Assembly (NCBI RefSeq): GCF_030272615.1
Contig: NC_081410.1
Span: forward strand, 122,016,640 to 122,080,639
Length of the DNA: 64,000 nucleotides
Direction of reading: 5' to 3'
From: Cryptomeria japonica
Lineage: Eukaryota; Streptophyta; Pinopsida; Cupressales; Cupressaceae
This document shows, in pieces, positions 10,951 through 21,597 of this stretch (positions within the stretch are counted from its first letter, which is position 1; each line of letters opens with the position of its first letter). The notes under the pieces were generated by a model. That model made no database searches. It was not told where the DNA came from and saw only the letters and a program-made list of their open reading frames with translations. A program made the position numbers and the translations under genes.

Positions 10951-11899
10951 AGGTTGAATCTAGATCATTGAACGCTGCCACCTAGGCTTATACTTTGGAA
11001 AATATATAAATACCCCCACTTTTTCATGAAAGGGTCCCTTGAATTTTGGAACTTTGCATACATATTGAGCATAGTTGTGTCCATAATTTCTTGCATTTAG
11101 CATAGTTTTTAATTGATCATAGCATAGCAACCATGTTAAGGTGGAATCATGACTATCCCTCAAGCATTTGCATTTAGATCACAAGATCATGGTACATCAT
11201 ACTCGTTCTTCAGGTTGACATCTTGGAGACATGCTACTACGAGCCAATCAATAGGCCAACAAGGTCCTTGGAGACAAAGGACAATGAAACACCATTGGAT
11301 AGTGCTCTTTCACTTTTCTTATTGATTAATTCCTTAATATAATGTCTCATTGGTGTGTTAGGTGTTTTGCTTGATTGATTCGCATTCCTAGCATACACTA
11401 CTTGGTCTTGAAAAAGCAAGCCAAATCTTGGGAATGGATCTAAATCATCTTCTTTTACTCAGATCTAGGTTGGTGTCTCCGTACGACATCTATAGCTCAC
11501 TGTTTCTATAAAATTACTTCAATAATTCACTATCTTGTCCTAATCTTCAACAATTCAATTTAAGGAGGATAGAGCCCTATCAAAGGAACCTAGAATCTTA
11601 TCAAAATCTTAGTCTTTCAAGACTAGATCTATTAGATTCCTCTCCTCCTCAATGTGTTGGTTAATAAGACCATTTAGTGGTTTTTTTAATCTTAATTTAA
11701 CCCTAACTCTTATTTCCACCAATACAACTATGAACCTCTCTAGTCTCTCTAAATTAAACTTATCTCCATACATTTATTAACCAAAGTGAATGTACCATTC
11801 TAGGCACCATATACATTGAATTTGAGAAAAAAAATGTTCTACCTCAAGAGAGAAAAAAGACCAAGACAACCAATGCCTTCCTTTTTCTCACCTAGATTT
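10951..11899. other. Unassigned AT-rich stretch, possibly more LINE debris
   Basis: No convincing protein similarity on either strand. It lies downstream (in minus-strand sense) of a LINE endonuclease fragment and may be the decayed rest of that LINE's ORF2, but I see no RT motif to support this. Confidence 0.3.
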
Positions 11900-12350
11900 A
11901 TAGTTTTATTAAAATCCCTTGCTAGAATCTAAGGAAAGAAGGTGCAGCATAATGGATAAATCTAATATGGGTCAAAGTTAAAAAAATTATGTGGAACTTT
12001 CAAAGTTGTATAAACATTTATGAGCAAGAAAGCTTCACATGAATCAAAGTAGGAGACCATCATTGAAATTGAATTCTTTCTCCTCAAACAACAAGATACA
12101 AGGCTTCCAAAAATAGGCTAAACCATCATTACTAAGCGCTCTCATACGCAAACATGAGCACCTTGCCAAAATTTAGCAAAATATAAGTTTTCCAAAATAA
12201 CTTTGTTTTTTGAATGAAAACAATATTAGGTCAATGTTCATTGATAAGATCACAAAGCATCTTTTAATGGATGAATGCTTCTCAAGATCCTCCAATAGAA
12301 TACAACCATTTCAAAGGGTTACATAAATGAGTGTAAATTATTTTAATGAC
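11900..12350 (-). pseudogene. LINE (L1-type) ORF2 start: endonuclease domain remnant
   Basis: Minus-strand reading gives LCDLINEH, a stop, then PNIVFIQKTKLFWKTY, the apurinic-like endonuclease opening block of plant L1 elements (usual form PDIVFLQETK). It is followed further on by DGLAYFWKP (usual GGLAILWNP). Stops and shifts make it inactive. The ORF1-like segment at 13010-13560 lies upstream on the same strand, the expected L1 order. Confidence 0.6.
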
Positions 12351-13009
12351 ACCCACTCCCACCAACAACTCCTTGATCAATCTAACCTTATATTGATTCT
12401 TTTTCCTACCTAATTATTATCTCTTATTAGGACCCTCATTCTTAAGGCTTTTTGTTGAATTCTTAGCAAAAGGGTAGCTTTTCTTCCCATCTCCTTATTT
12501 TTTCCCGTCTCTTGTATACAATCCCTCCTCATTTGTTCTTGTCTCTTGTATGCAGACCTTGATAAAGCTTTAACTCTCTCTATTTCCTTATGAATAGAAT
12601 CTAAGGGACAAGAGCCTTGAATCTCTTGTGCATCCATATTTTGTTGAGGTATAGCATCCACTTCAAGATGATTTGAAAAAAATTCTTACGATCTAAAGAT
12701 AATACTTGTAAATTAAAAGGGGTTATTGAATCAAAAGGTATTATATTTACACCTAAATTTGGCTCATGTAAACCCTAGTTGGTCTTAGCTATATCTTGAT
12801 CTATTGCATTCATATCTTGAAAATTTTATAGAAAATAATACATGTTACTTATGGTCCACTTTGAAAGATCCTTGCTTTGACAAAAGTTTGGTCTTCCCTT
12901 ATTGCAAGATCACACAAGAATAAAGCCATTTGAATTAGGCTCATCATAAATAATGAGGGCTTCACCTTTTGTATTTTCATTTACCTTGATTTAGAAGGAC
13001 CTAAGTGAG

Positions 13010-13560
13010 GAATAGGAGCCTCAAAAACATGTTTCAGAAAATTTCTTTGAACATTCCAATAATCATGGCATAGATGACACCTGAAAGGAAGGTATTTATG
13101 ATCCACCCATTGAATCTAGTTCATTTCTCAAATGGATTAGAAATTGTATTATTGAGATCAATCTCTAAATAAAAGAAATATATTTAATAAATTTTCTCTT
13201 AAGATTTTGATGGGAAGGTCCTAGAGATTTCTCAAGAACAACAACAATTGAATGAATAATATCAACTCTCTAAAATTTCATGACAAACTTAAGAAGATGG
13301 ATCCAAATAGGAATCTGACAAGGAAAATCCTCTATCAAATCAAATCTAACATGTCATGAATTGATGTAAAACTAGATGGGTTATGACAATATGGCCAACC
13401 TTTAAAATCCTTGTGTCTATCTATCATCCATGTGAGATACAAAAAAGAAATCGATAGTGGCCAAAACAATCTCCAAGTCACCTTCAGTTTACCATGAATT
13501 ACAAACCTAGTTTTTTAAAAATATAGGAGTATCATGAAATCCCATTAACTTGCAAATCAA
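13010..13560 (-). pseudogene. LINE ORF1 remnant (DUF4283-like domain and broken zinc knuckle)
   Basis: Segments read EGDLEIVLATIDFFF, CQIPIWIHLLKFVMKF, VDIIHSIVVVLEKSLGPS and VDHKYLPFRCHLCHDYWNVQ. This matches the plant LINE ORF1 plan: a DUF4283-type domain with a (V/I)PVW(V/I)RLP word, then a CCHC knuckle. In the knuckle the His and last Cys positions hold other residues, so it would not bind zinc. Frameshifts are needed between segments. The spacer to 12350 shows nothing further I can name. Confidence 0.6.
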
Positions 13561-13869
13561 ATCATGTTTAACTAAATATAACATATTCAATAATAATTTT
13601 AGGGTTAATAAACATAATGTATCTTTCGACAATTTTCTTCAAATAACCATTCACATTAGCCCTACCAACCCCTCCATACGCTAAACTAGCCCAACAATAA
13701 AATGCAAAAATCCTGCAATCCCCATGTCTATCGGCTTCCCCTATACATAATTACAAAAAATAAACCTCGAAGTCATTACTACAATTGACCATACATACAA
13801 CATTTCAAAATATCTACAAAATTGGAAGCCATATTTATAGATGAACATTCAAATAATATACAAAGTATC

Positions 13870-14290
13870 AACAAAATTGAGCATATATCCCTTACAAGAC
13901 TATTTTTTGGCTAACATGAGGGATCCATTGATCCAATGATCTTTAAATTCTAATGTCACGTGAGATTTTCCTTTTAGCTCCTTCACCACACCAACACCAT
14001 CTTGTTTCAATCTTCGTCCTCAAAGATAGTCTTTTAGGGCCTCCTAGCTGATATAAGATTTGACTTTCCTTCCATTTATATCACTTAATGCACTCTACCA
14101 AATGAGGGTTGAAATGGTGGTTTGTGATCTCCAATTTTCAACCAATCTCCCTAAGGTGAAATGAGGCCTTCTCTCGACCACACTTGCTCCAGAACAAGCC
14201 CCAAGCCATAAGTCTAGTCCTCATCCACACACTCCTTCAGGACCCACTAAACATCTTCCTTGTTTTCCAGCTCCAAACCTCACATCGCTA
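13870..14290 (-). pseudogene. Decayed coding stretch of unknown identity
   Basis: One minus-strand frame stays open apart from about four stops over some 130 codons and reads LDLWLGACSGASVVERRPHF, then TLGRLVENWRSQTTISTLI and GRKVKSYIS. The stops could come from single transitions. I do not recognise the family. It may be LINE sequence downstream of the RNase H fragment, or an unrelated gene remnant. Confidence 0.25.
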
Positions 14291-14689
14291 GTAATGAGAC
14301 GATATTGATATTAGTACAATATTGATGCTCCATTCTCATTAGATCCTCCCCATACAAAATGTCCAAGATCTATACAAACAAATGGCCATTATACTCAAAG
14401 ATGTTCCATAATCTCTTCTCTTAGACTCAACCCAAGAAGGCCAACTATTTTTTAGTCATAATCAGAGTAAAATTTGCTTCCATTTTACAATTCTCCCTCC
14501 ACCAACCTTGTGCATGCCACCTAACATAAATTTTAAATTGTTGTGCAATGATAAAAGGTTGGTATGCTTTTAAATCCTAGTACTCTTGTTCCATTGTATT
14601 TAAATCTCATAGCTTTCCATAATGACCTCTATAGCTGATGGTGTACAACCTATCTATATCAATCAAGTTGAATTTATTAAAAATATTCC

Positions 14690-14797
14690 TAGGTAGATTT
14701 CTTTTGCTCCTCCATTAATGACATTGCTCACTTTGAAATTCTATCCACCGCTTTATTTCCACTTCTCAAGAAATGAGAAACTTTAAATTTTTTAAAC
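14690..14797 (-). pseudogene. LINE RNase H domain, C-terminal part
   Basis: Minus-strand frame FKKFKVSHFLRSGNKAVDRI matches the closing block of the RNase H-like domain in plant L1 elements (HVxREANKAADxLA). The matching N-terminal part lies beyond a solo LTR at 16174-16560. Joining the two across one target-site copy needs a one-base frame correction. Confidence 0.65.
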
Positions 14798-14802
14798 GTA
14801 TT

Positions 14803-16168
14803 TGTATACGTTTCGATGAGGCATTTTGCCCCTCTTTGAAATGATGTCGAGACAAAATTGTTTCAAAGATTAAATCAAGTCTCGATAATGTGCCTGATAG
14901 AGATAAAAATCCTGATTGTATGCCCTAGATACTGATTTTTGGATATTTTTGGATATTCATTTGGTGGGCACCAAAATGTGTGAGCTTGAATTTCATCCTT
15001 AGAATGTTACCTGTAATAAGTTAGTTTCACGAAATACAAATGGAAATGCATACAGGAAATCCAAATTCAACCAATTAAACTACATGAAATACATATTAAA
15101 ATAAAACATTATTTTACCTTCATGATTTATGTCTCATTGTGTCCTAACTCCATTGTTCCTGGTTGCAGATGGTGTGCTCTCAGACAATGCACTGTTGGCT
15201 TCCAAGATGGCATATGAAGAATGGATTGATAACTTGTAGTTAACTGATACTATGATATGCAAATACTACATGATTATGCTAAAATGACTGTGTTAAAATG
15301 CTATATGATATTATATGATAATTGCTATTTGCTGTTTGCTTCAAAAACTCATGGATGCATATGATTAGCTTGCAAAATGCACTTGAAGTCTCTTGAATTC
15401 TAACTCCCTCTTAACTGAAGCTCTTGATTTTATAGACCTTGAGAGGATTAGATGATGTGGCTTAGATCAACGATCATGATTAGATCTACAGTTTTGAATG
15501 GTTATGAGCAAAGGTGAAGGTTGAGAGAAAGGGGGAAGGAGAAGACAAGTGTCACTCATCTCACCTTGACTGGGTTGCCTAATGAGGGAATCTAGGGATG
15601 GTTGGAGAAGATTTAGGCATGGTCGGACAAGTGGACTCAAATCCTTCCTAAGATGTAGAGGGTGTTGGAGAGAATATAGGAAATGGTTAAGAAATATGTA
15701 TACGTACACAATTTTCATTAATTTTGGAAGTTGAGGATAAATGATGAATTAATATTTAAGAAATATTAATTTCCTTAGCCACATGTTGGATGAGTTGGCA
15801 AAGGGAAGATGAAGTGGAGATGGAGGATGAGTTGGAAAAGAGATTAAATAATTTAAGAATTATTTAATATTTGAGACTATGGGATAGGAGAATAACTATT
15901 AAATATTAGAAATTTAATTGTTTGGAGGAGATAATTAAATATTAAATATTTAACTAACTTGGTTAAAAGGATAGTTAAATATTAGATATTTAATTGATTA
16001 GAGGAATAGGATAGATGAATTAATTAATAAAATATTAATTAATAGAAAGACATGAAAATGAATCAAATAAATGAATCTTTTCAAATTAACTATTTAATAG
16101 AAGAATAATTATTAAATAAATATAAAATATTTATTTAATTGCTCATAGCCAATTTTTATGTGTTTACA
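14803..16168 (-). mobile_element. Solo LTR inserted inside a LINE RNase H domain
   Basis: The 1,366-bp block has TG...CA ends (TGTATACG...TTTACA) and is flanked by GTATT (14798-14802) and ATATT (16169-16173), a 5-bp target-site duplication with one transition. A TATA-like box (TCTATAAAATC on the minus strand, near 15435) sets the orientation. The stretch 15720-16140 is AT-rich with repeated TTAATTAA/ATATTTAAT words. No internal coding region is present, which fits LTR-LTR recombination. Confidence 0.75.
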
Positions 16169-16173
16169 ATATT

Positions 16174-16560
16174 AAATGTTCTCTTATAATTTTACCATAT
16201 TTATTCAACTTCCACACTAGAATTTCATCGATAATAGTGGCATTGATAACAATTAAAGGGTCTCCCTCCAAATGCAAATTCGTGATTGATAATTTCTTAG
16301 CCATCTTGACTGCCAATAATGTTGCTTGCATCTTGGCCTCGTTGTTTGATCCCTCCTTTAGTCTTTTAGCTCCAATCGCTAAGATATTGTGGTACCAATC
16401 CCTTGCTTTAAAGCTTGCACCTAAAGGACTCAGATTCCCTTTCAAAGTCCCATCAAAATTGATTTTCACCCATCCTACATCAAGCTTCATCCATTTGACA
16501 ACTTCCTTCTCCTTGAAATCTAGATCAACCCCAATAGGCCCATTAATAGGTCGATACTAG
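16174..16560 (-). pseudogene. LINE RNase H domain, N-terminal part
   Basis: An open 108-codon minus-strand segment includes GWVKINFDGTLKGNLSPLG (catalytic Asp in INFDG), NNEAKMQATLLAVKMAKKL (catalytic Glu in NNEA) and HLEGDPLIVINA (catalytic Asp in EGD). These are the RNase H-like signatures found at the end of plant L1 ORF2. The domain is cut by the solo LTR; its end resumes at 14797. This segment is unusually well preserved compared with the neighbouring LINE debris. Confidence 0.8.
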
Positions 16561-16898
16561 GGTAAATCTATTAGACAAGTGTTACTTATAATCAATCCTA
16601 GAAATCAGAAGCAATTTTTTGGAATAATAAAAAATAATAGTATATGGAACTTTTTTTTTGGAATTTTTTACTTAATTTGTCATGCATAAGAAAATTAGGG
16701 CATGACAAACAACTATATATGAATAAATAAATTTTCTATTTGAATGTTTGGACCATTACTTTTGCAACTACAAAACTACCCTACACATTTATGGAATATA
16801 TCACATGTTTATGAATATGACCATTTTGTATTGATCTAAAATGATAATACAAAAACTTACTTTATTGAATTTCAAGTTTTTGATTCACTCCCCTTAAT
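16561..16898. other. Short AT-rich spacer
   Basis: About 340 bp without recognisable coding or repeat signature. It ends in CTCCCC just before the LTR start. Confidence 0.4.
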
Positions 16899-18426
16899 TG
16901 TTGGCATTACAATAAGTTGGGAGATTGTTGGCATTACAATAAGTTTGATGGTTGATGATATTGAGATAAAATTGATAAAGGATGATTACTATCTTAATAT
17001 TATTATTTTGTCATTGATGCCAAGCAATTGATTTTCTGATTCAGTATGATTTTTCCATATCTTAAAAAGTATGTTTTGATAAGTATAAAGATGTTGGTAA
17101 AAGACACAAAAAGAATGTGAAAATAAAGGGGAGTAATAAAGTTATTCAATGGGCAACTATTACCAAGTTAGACAGTGATGAGATTATGATGTTTTGATTG
17201 TTTTGATATCCTATATATGTGTATTCAAAGATTGAACAAAAAGGAGAAAAGATTTCATGCAATAGAATGAGTAAAGGTTTGATACTATTCTATTTTACTG
17301 AGCAAAGAGCTAGTCGGTAAACTCCAAGGTTATCGATGTCGGTTAAAGAAGGAAAAAGTCACCGAGAAGAGAATGACTACCGAGTAAAGTTTAGTATTAA
17401 CCGAGTATCAGCCGAGTAGTAATAGAATGCATTAAATGAGTGAATACATTATTAAATGAAGGATGCCAATGAGCTGGAGATTTATTGAAGATTGGAATGT
17501 CATGCAAGAAATTTGTTAAGGATCTACGGCAATGAAAATTCAAGAGTTAGATCTACATCACAGATTGACTGGTCATAACCGAGCACAATTACCAAGGAAG
17601 GATACAAGTTTCAAGGCAAGATAAAACATTTTTCAGATTGAAAGATTCAATGAACCTAGTCAAGTTTGAAGATATGATGGTTAAGATTAATCATGGGAAA
17701 TGTGATTAAGGAGATTAAGCGGTCAGGAATTGCTTATAAATAAAGAGAAGTTGAAGAACAATGTATGCGGGCAAACTGAAGCACAGTGATGCTACAGAGG
17801 TGATTACCAAGTACAGAAGATTGAAGATCTAGTTGAAGAATAGTTTGAGAAGCCCAACAAGGAGAAAGATAAGTCTTATAACAAGATTATCTTGAGTACA
17901 TTGAGCACATAGAATCTACTTTAACATTTTAGATGTGAAGTTGCATATATATTTTATTACTGTTATTTATTTTTGTAAGTGACAGGAAATCTCTTAACTG
18001 AGTGGACTTAACAGTCTTATTTGTAAATCCTCTTGGAAGGTAACATTCTAAATGAGTGTTTGAAATCCTTTGACAAGGTAACTTCTAACAAAGTGAAGAT
18101 TCTAACAGATCTGAGGGAAATCCCTTAACTGGGTCACATCTAGCAATATGTATGTAATCTTTAACAGGATTTGCTTTTAACTGAGCATACTCTAGAAGAG
18201 TATATTTTCTTGTGGGTCCGAAATCCCACAGTGGTTTTTCCCTATTAGGGTTTCCACATTAAATCTGGTGTCAAATGTGATTTAATGTTTTATGTTTATC
18301 TGTTTATGAGTTTGAATGATTTATAGTCATAGTTGCATATGAAGAAAGTGCTACCGAGGTTGAATATGAATTGGAGAATTGATAATTGAAGTTATCTTAT
18401 TCACCCCCCCTCTTATCTAACTAACA
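16899..18426 (+). mobile_element. Copia-type LTR with a duplicated 5' end
   Basis: Begins TGTTGGCATTACAATAAG, then the same 18 bases again 27 bp later (16926), linked by TTGGGAGAT, which resembles a purine tract plus LTR junction. It ends near ...TCACCCCCCC...CTAACA. From 16926 it is 1,501 bp, close to the 1,511-bp LTR at 2505. It shares the mini-palindromes (for example CCCTTAACTGGG near 18124) and the GTGGG hairpin block near 18214. I found no clean target-site duplication, so whether it is a solo LTR or the remnant of a deleted element is open. Confidence 0.65.
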
Positions 18427-19289
18427 TAATTCTTTTAACGTTCATAAAAATTGGAATCATGAATAAAGGAGTTTCCTAGAGTAGAAGTATTTCTCCTTCT
18501 TTTCAAACTCTTGGATATCAATTTAACCACTCCATTCTATATGTCTAAGATGCTATGTTTCTATTAGTGCTCTTATGATGATATAATGAATGAGAGTTGC
18601 TTTGATCTAGGTTGTATATGTGCATTTAAATATTTGGTAAATGTTTCAAATGAAAAAGGTTTTCCTTCAAGTATAGCATCCCAATATTCAACTCATAGAA
18701 GCTAAATATTGAAAAACTTATAGGCCCAAAAATCTATATTTAAAATTAAAAAAAAAAGGTTTATTCCTACAAATAATGGGGCTAGCCTATGTCGATTCCA
18801 CAATTTGTGAATCTAAACTAGGTTGATGAATAGACAATCTAACAATTAGGTCTAGACCTTGTGAATGAGTTTATAAGATGATAAGAAATGATCAATTTAT
18901 TTCACAACTTATATATACAAAACATATCATTTTATATCCAAGCAACAAATCAAAATGAATCTAAAATGAAAGAAAAAAAGACAAGGTAGGCATTTTTTAC
19001 CATTGCAATTATAAATTCTTTACAATTTACCAACTAAGCTCATCCTATAATATAATTTTTTTTTAATTAAGAAATTCAAATTTTTTAATGAGTAGTAATT
19101 GAGTGGAGAGTTTGATATTAAAAACTTTTGATCATAAAATTTTAAGTCATTATATTTTTCTTTGGTGGAAGATATCACATTATATGCCTAATGTGTCTTC
19201 TCATTCAAAATCCAATTCTTTAGGAAAATGAATTAGGTTATGGTTCTAATTATTTAATGTTAAATATAGGATTTTTTATATGTAGAAAT
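18427..19289. other. AT-rich intergenic stretch
   Basis: No ORF, RNA gene or repeat signature recognised. The final bases GAAAT (19285-19289) are the left target-site copy of the next element. Confidence 0.5.
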
Positions 19290-20084
19290 TGTTGGCAAAT
19301 GTACACTCCAATGAGACATTGTAGGTGATTGAAAGTTTTGTCATTGATGGCAACCTTACAATCTCATGACACCAGCAAGGCATTCCACCGGCACTAGCAA
19401 GATCAGACTCCACACCGACAACTCAGACCACCGACACTGGCAGTGAAAGGAAGCATACCGGCACAGAGGCCGACGGGAATTTTGTTGTAATATATTTTGT
19501 TAATTATTGTAAGTCGACTTGGCAACATTATAAACTGACTCATATATATAAGAGATCATTGTAGAACATTTTGGAAAGGATAGAGGAATGTAATTAGGAG
19601 AAATAAGGCAGACCTATTACTCGAATTATAGGTTAAGGGTTTATGTAAGAAGCAGAGCAGAAACCGGTACTGGATCTGGCATTATAGATGCTATTTTGAA
19701 GCAGTACAAGACACTGGATTTATATAATCCATTTTGTAAGTCAGTGAGACTTCCTATTTTGTATTTGAGCAGTGAGCTCTAGGCACTTGGCCTTCCTGCA
19801 TGTGCAAGCCCCTATTGTAGCAGTAATATTCTCTTATTGGCCAATAAGTGAATATTGTGGGTCACAAATCCCACTGAGGTTTTTCCCACACTGGGTTTCC
19901 TCACTAAAATATTGTGTTATGGTGTGCCTTTCATGTGGTTGTTGTTATCTTTGTTTATTGCATTACTTTTTGTTTACCGGTATACAGTATTAATATGTTC
20001 TGCATGTTTTAAGTTAAGAAATTGCTCATACCGGTTAGATACTGATTCACCCCCCCCCTCTCAATATTTGTGGGAATCCTGACA
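19290..20084 (+). mobile_element. 5' LTR (795 bp)
   Basis: TGTTGGCAAATG...GAATCCTGACA. A TATA-like box TATATATAAG lies at 19544-19553. The GTGGGTCACAAATCCCAC hairpin with following TTTTTCCC block is at 19856-19885. It ends in a nine-C run and CTCTCAATATTTGTGGG. Transcription would start a few dozen bases after the TATA box. Confidence 0.9.
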
Positions 20085-20086
20085 AT

Positions 20087-20098
20087 TGGTATCAGAGC
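20087..20098 (+). promoter_or_regulatory. Primer binding site (initiator Met-tRNA)
   Basis: TGGTATCAGAGC, complementary to the 3' end of plant initiator Met-tRNA, two bases after the LTR end. It would prime minus-strand DNA synthesis. Confidence 0.9.
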
Positions 20099-20155
20099 TT
20101 GGTCCTCTATTTTCAGAAGCCTAACAGCTTGAGGAAGATCTTGACACTGGTAGAG

Positions 20156-21292
20156 ATGGAAAACTTGATGAAGCAACTTGAAGCAGCTCTCTCAGACTAT
20201 GATGGAGAAAAGTTGAAAAATATCAAACTTGAAGATGATCTAAAAGCAGCTCAGGATATTATTCAAGCACTTCAAGAAAATCTTACTATTGCAAGAAACA
20301 AGAGAAGAGAACTTTGTGAAAAGATACAATTTGAGAATGATGAAAAGGAAACTCTTAATGATATGATAAACAAGTTGAAGCAAGAGAACATGACAACAAA
20401 GAATGAGATGCAGGATATGACTATGAGATTTTGTAAGGAAATTGAAGATAGAAAGAAGAATGAAGAAGATTTGACTAGAAGACTAAGTGATGCAGCAAAT
20501 GAGAACACCAGACTTAACTATGAAAATGATTTGTTGAAGATAGATCTGATGCACACACAGAATGACTCAAATGAACTCATGAGGCAGAAAGAAATCTTAG
20601 AAAGAGAACTAGATACTGCAAATCAGCATAAAGAGAAATTCAAGAAAAGCTCAGAAGAACTTGGTGACTTGTTGAAGAATCAGAAACCTAAAGGTGACAC
20701 TTGTGGAATTGGCTTTGAAGTTAGAGAAAGCGTCGGTATTGCAAACACACAGGATCATAGTAAACCGGTAAGACAACCTATTGCTTATAAATTCAATGGC
20801 AAATGCTTTAACTGTAACAAGTATGGTCATAGAGAAAATCAATGTAGATCTGGAAATTATCAAGATACCAATACACCCACCGGTCAATGTTCAAAATGCA
20901 ACAAAGTTGGTCATAATTCTGAAAATTGCAGAATCAATGTAAGATGTTATGTTTGTGGAAGATTTGGACACTCATCAAATCAATGTAGAACACAAACCAG
21001 CATAGGTTATGGGAAGGCTATTCAGAAAAATAATGTGACTTGTTATGCTTGTAACAAGATTGGACATATTGCAAAATTCTGCAGAAGCAAGGCACCACTG
21101 GCAGACAACAAAGGTTATAATTTGAAAGGAAAAGAAAAAGTTGAAGAAGTTAAGCAAGAATTCTCAAAACAATGGATTAGAAAGTCAGACCTAAATGGTG
21201 TTGGGAATACTCCTCCACCGGTAGAACCAAGCAACACTCCACCGGCAGAACAGAGTAGCACTCCACCGGCAGGAGTCTCTTCATCTAATTGA
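20156..21292 (+). CDS. Gag-like protein: long coiled coil plus four CCHC zinc knuckles (378 aa)
   Basis: The first ATG after the PBS, at 20156, starts MENLMKQLEAALSDYDGEK. An upstream in-frame TTG is not needed. Residues about 1-180 are a near-continuous charged coiled coil. Four CX2CX4HX4C knuckles follow: CFNCNKYGHRENQC, CSKCNKVGHNSENC, CYVCGRFGHSSNQC and CYACNKIGHIAKFC. The end is Pro/Ser-rich with a repeated PPA-type word (STPPAEQS, STPPAGVS). It is intact, unlike almost everything else in the window. It would bind element RNA through the knuckles and self-assemble through the coiled coil. It lacks the usual UBN2-type copia Gag core, which is odd; the domain after the LTR may be a reduced Gag. 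Confidence 0.85.
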   Translation: MENLMKQLEAALSDYDGEKLKNIKLEDDLKAAQDIIQALQENLTIARNKRRELCEKIQFENDEKETLNDMINKLKQENMTTKNEMQDMTMRFCKEIEDRKKNEEDLTRRLSDAANENTRLNYENDLLKIDLMHTQNDSNELMRQKEILERELDTANQHKEKFKKSSEELGDLLKNQKPKGDTCGIGFEVRESVGIANTQDHSKPVRQPIAYKFNGKCFNCNKYGHRENQCRSGNYQDTNTPTGQCSKCNKVGHNSENCRINVRCYVCGRFGHSSNQCRTQTSIGYGKAIQKNNVTCYACNKIGHIAKFCRSKAPLADNKGYNLKGKEKVEEVKQEFSKQWIRKSDLNGVGNTPPPVEPSNTPPAEQSSTPPAGVSSSN

Positions 21293-21597
21293 AGAAAATT
21301 CTTTTGAGGGTTTAGCGATCAAATAAAAATCATGCTATCATTCCCTCAGTTGATGGTGAGAAGTAGAAATTACTTCTATACCGGCAAATAAAGTTAAGTA
21401 ACTACTTAACCGAAATGCATTAAATGTGGTAGTTGGTGAATTAACATTATAAATTAGTGATTTTGGCTCCATTTTACTTCACCGAGCATTCAAACATTTG
21501 AAGAGCGCGAAATTTCTAGAGCTAAGGCATTTCGAGCAAAGAGGCAAAGCATTTCAGCAATCAATCTTTCCAAAGGTAGAAAAATGTATTTATAATA
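21293..21597 (+). other. Non-coding gap between the two ORFs of the element
   Basis: About 300 bp without coding signal between the Gag stop and the second ORF's ATG. How the second ORF would be translated (splicing, a separate promoter or re-initiation) is not evident. Confidence 0.5.

Noticed and set aside
20087-20098. tRNA gene
   Set aside because: The tRNA-like match is only the 3' complement used as primer site; no cloverleaf is present.
20272-21157. Minus-strand ORFs under the Gag gene
   Set aside because: Shadows of the plus-strand coiled-coil and knuckle coding sequence.
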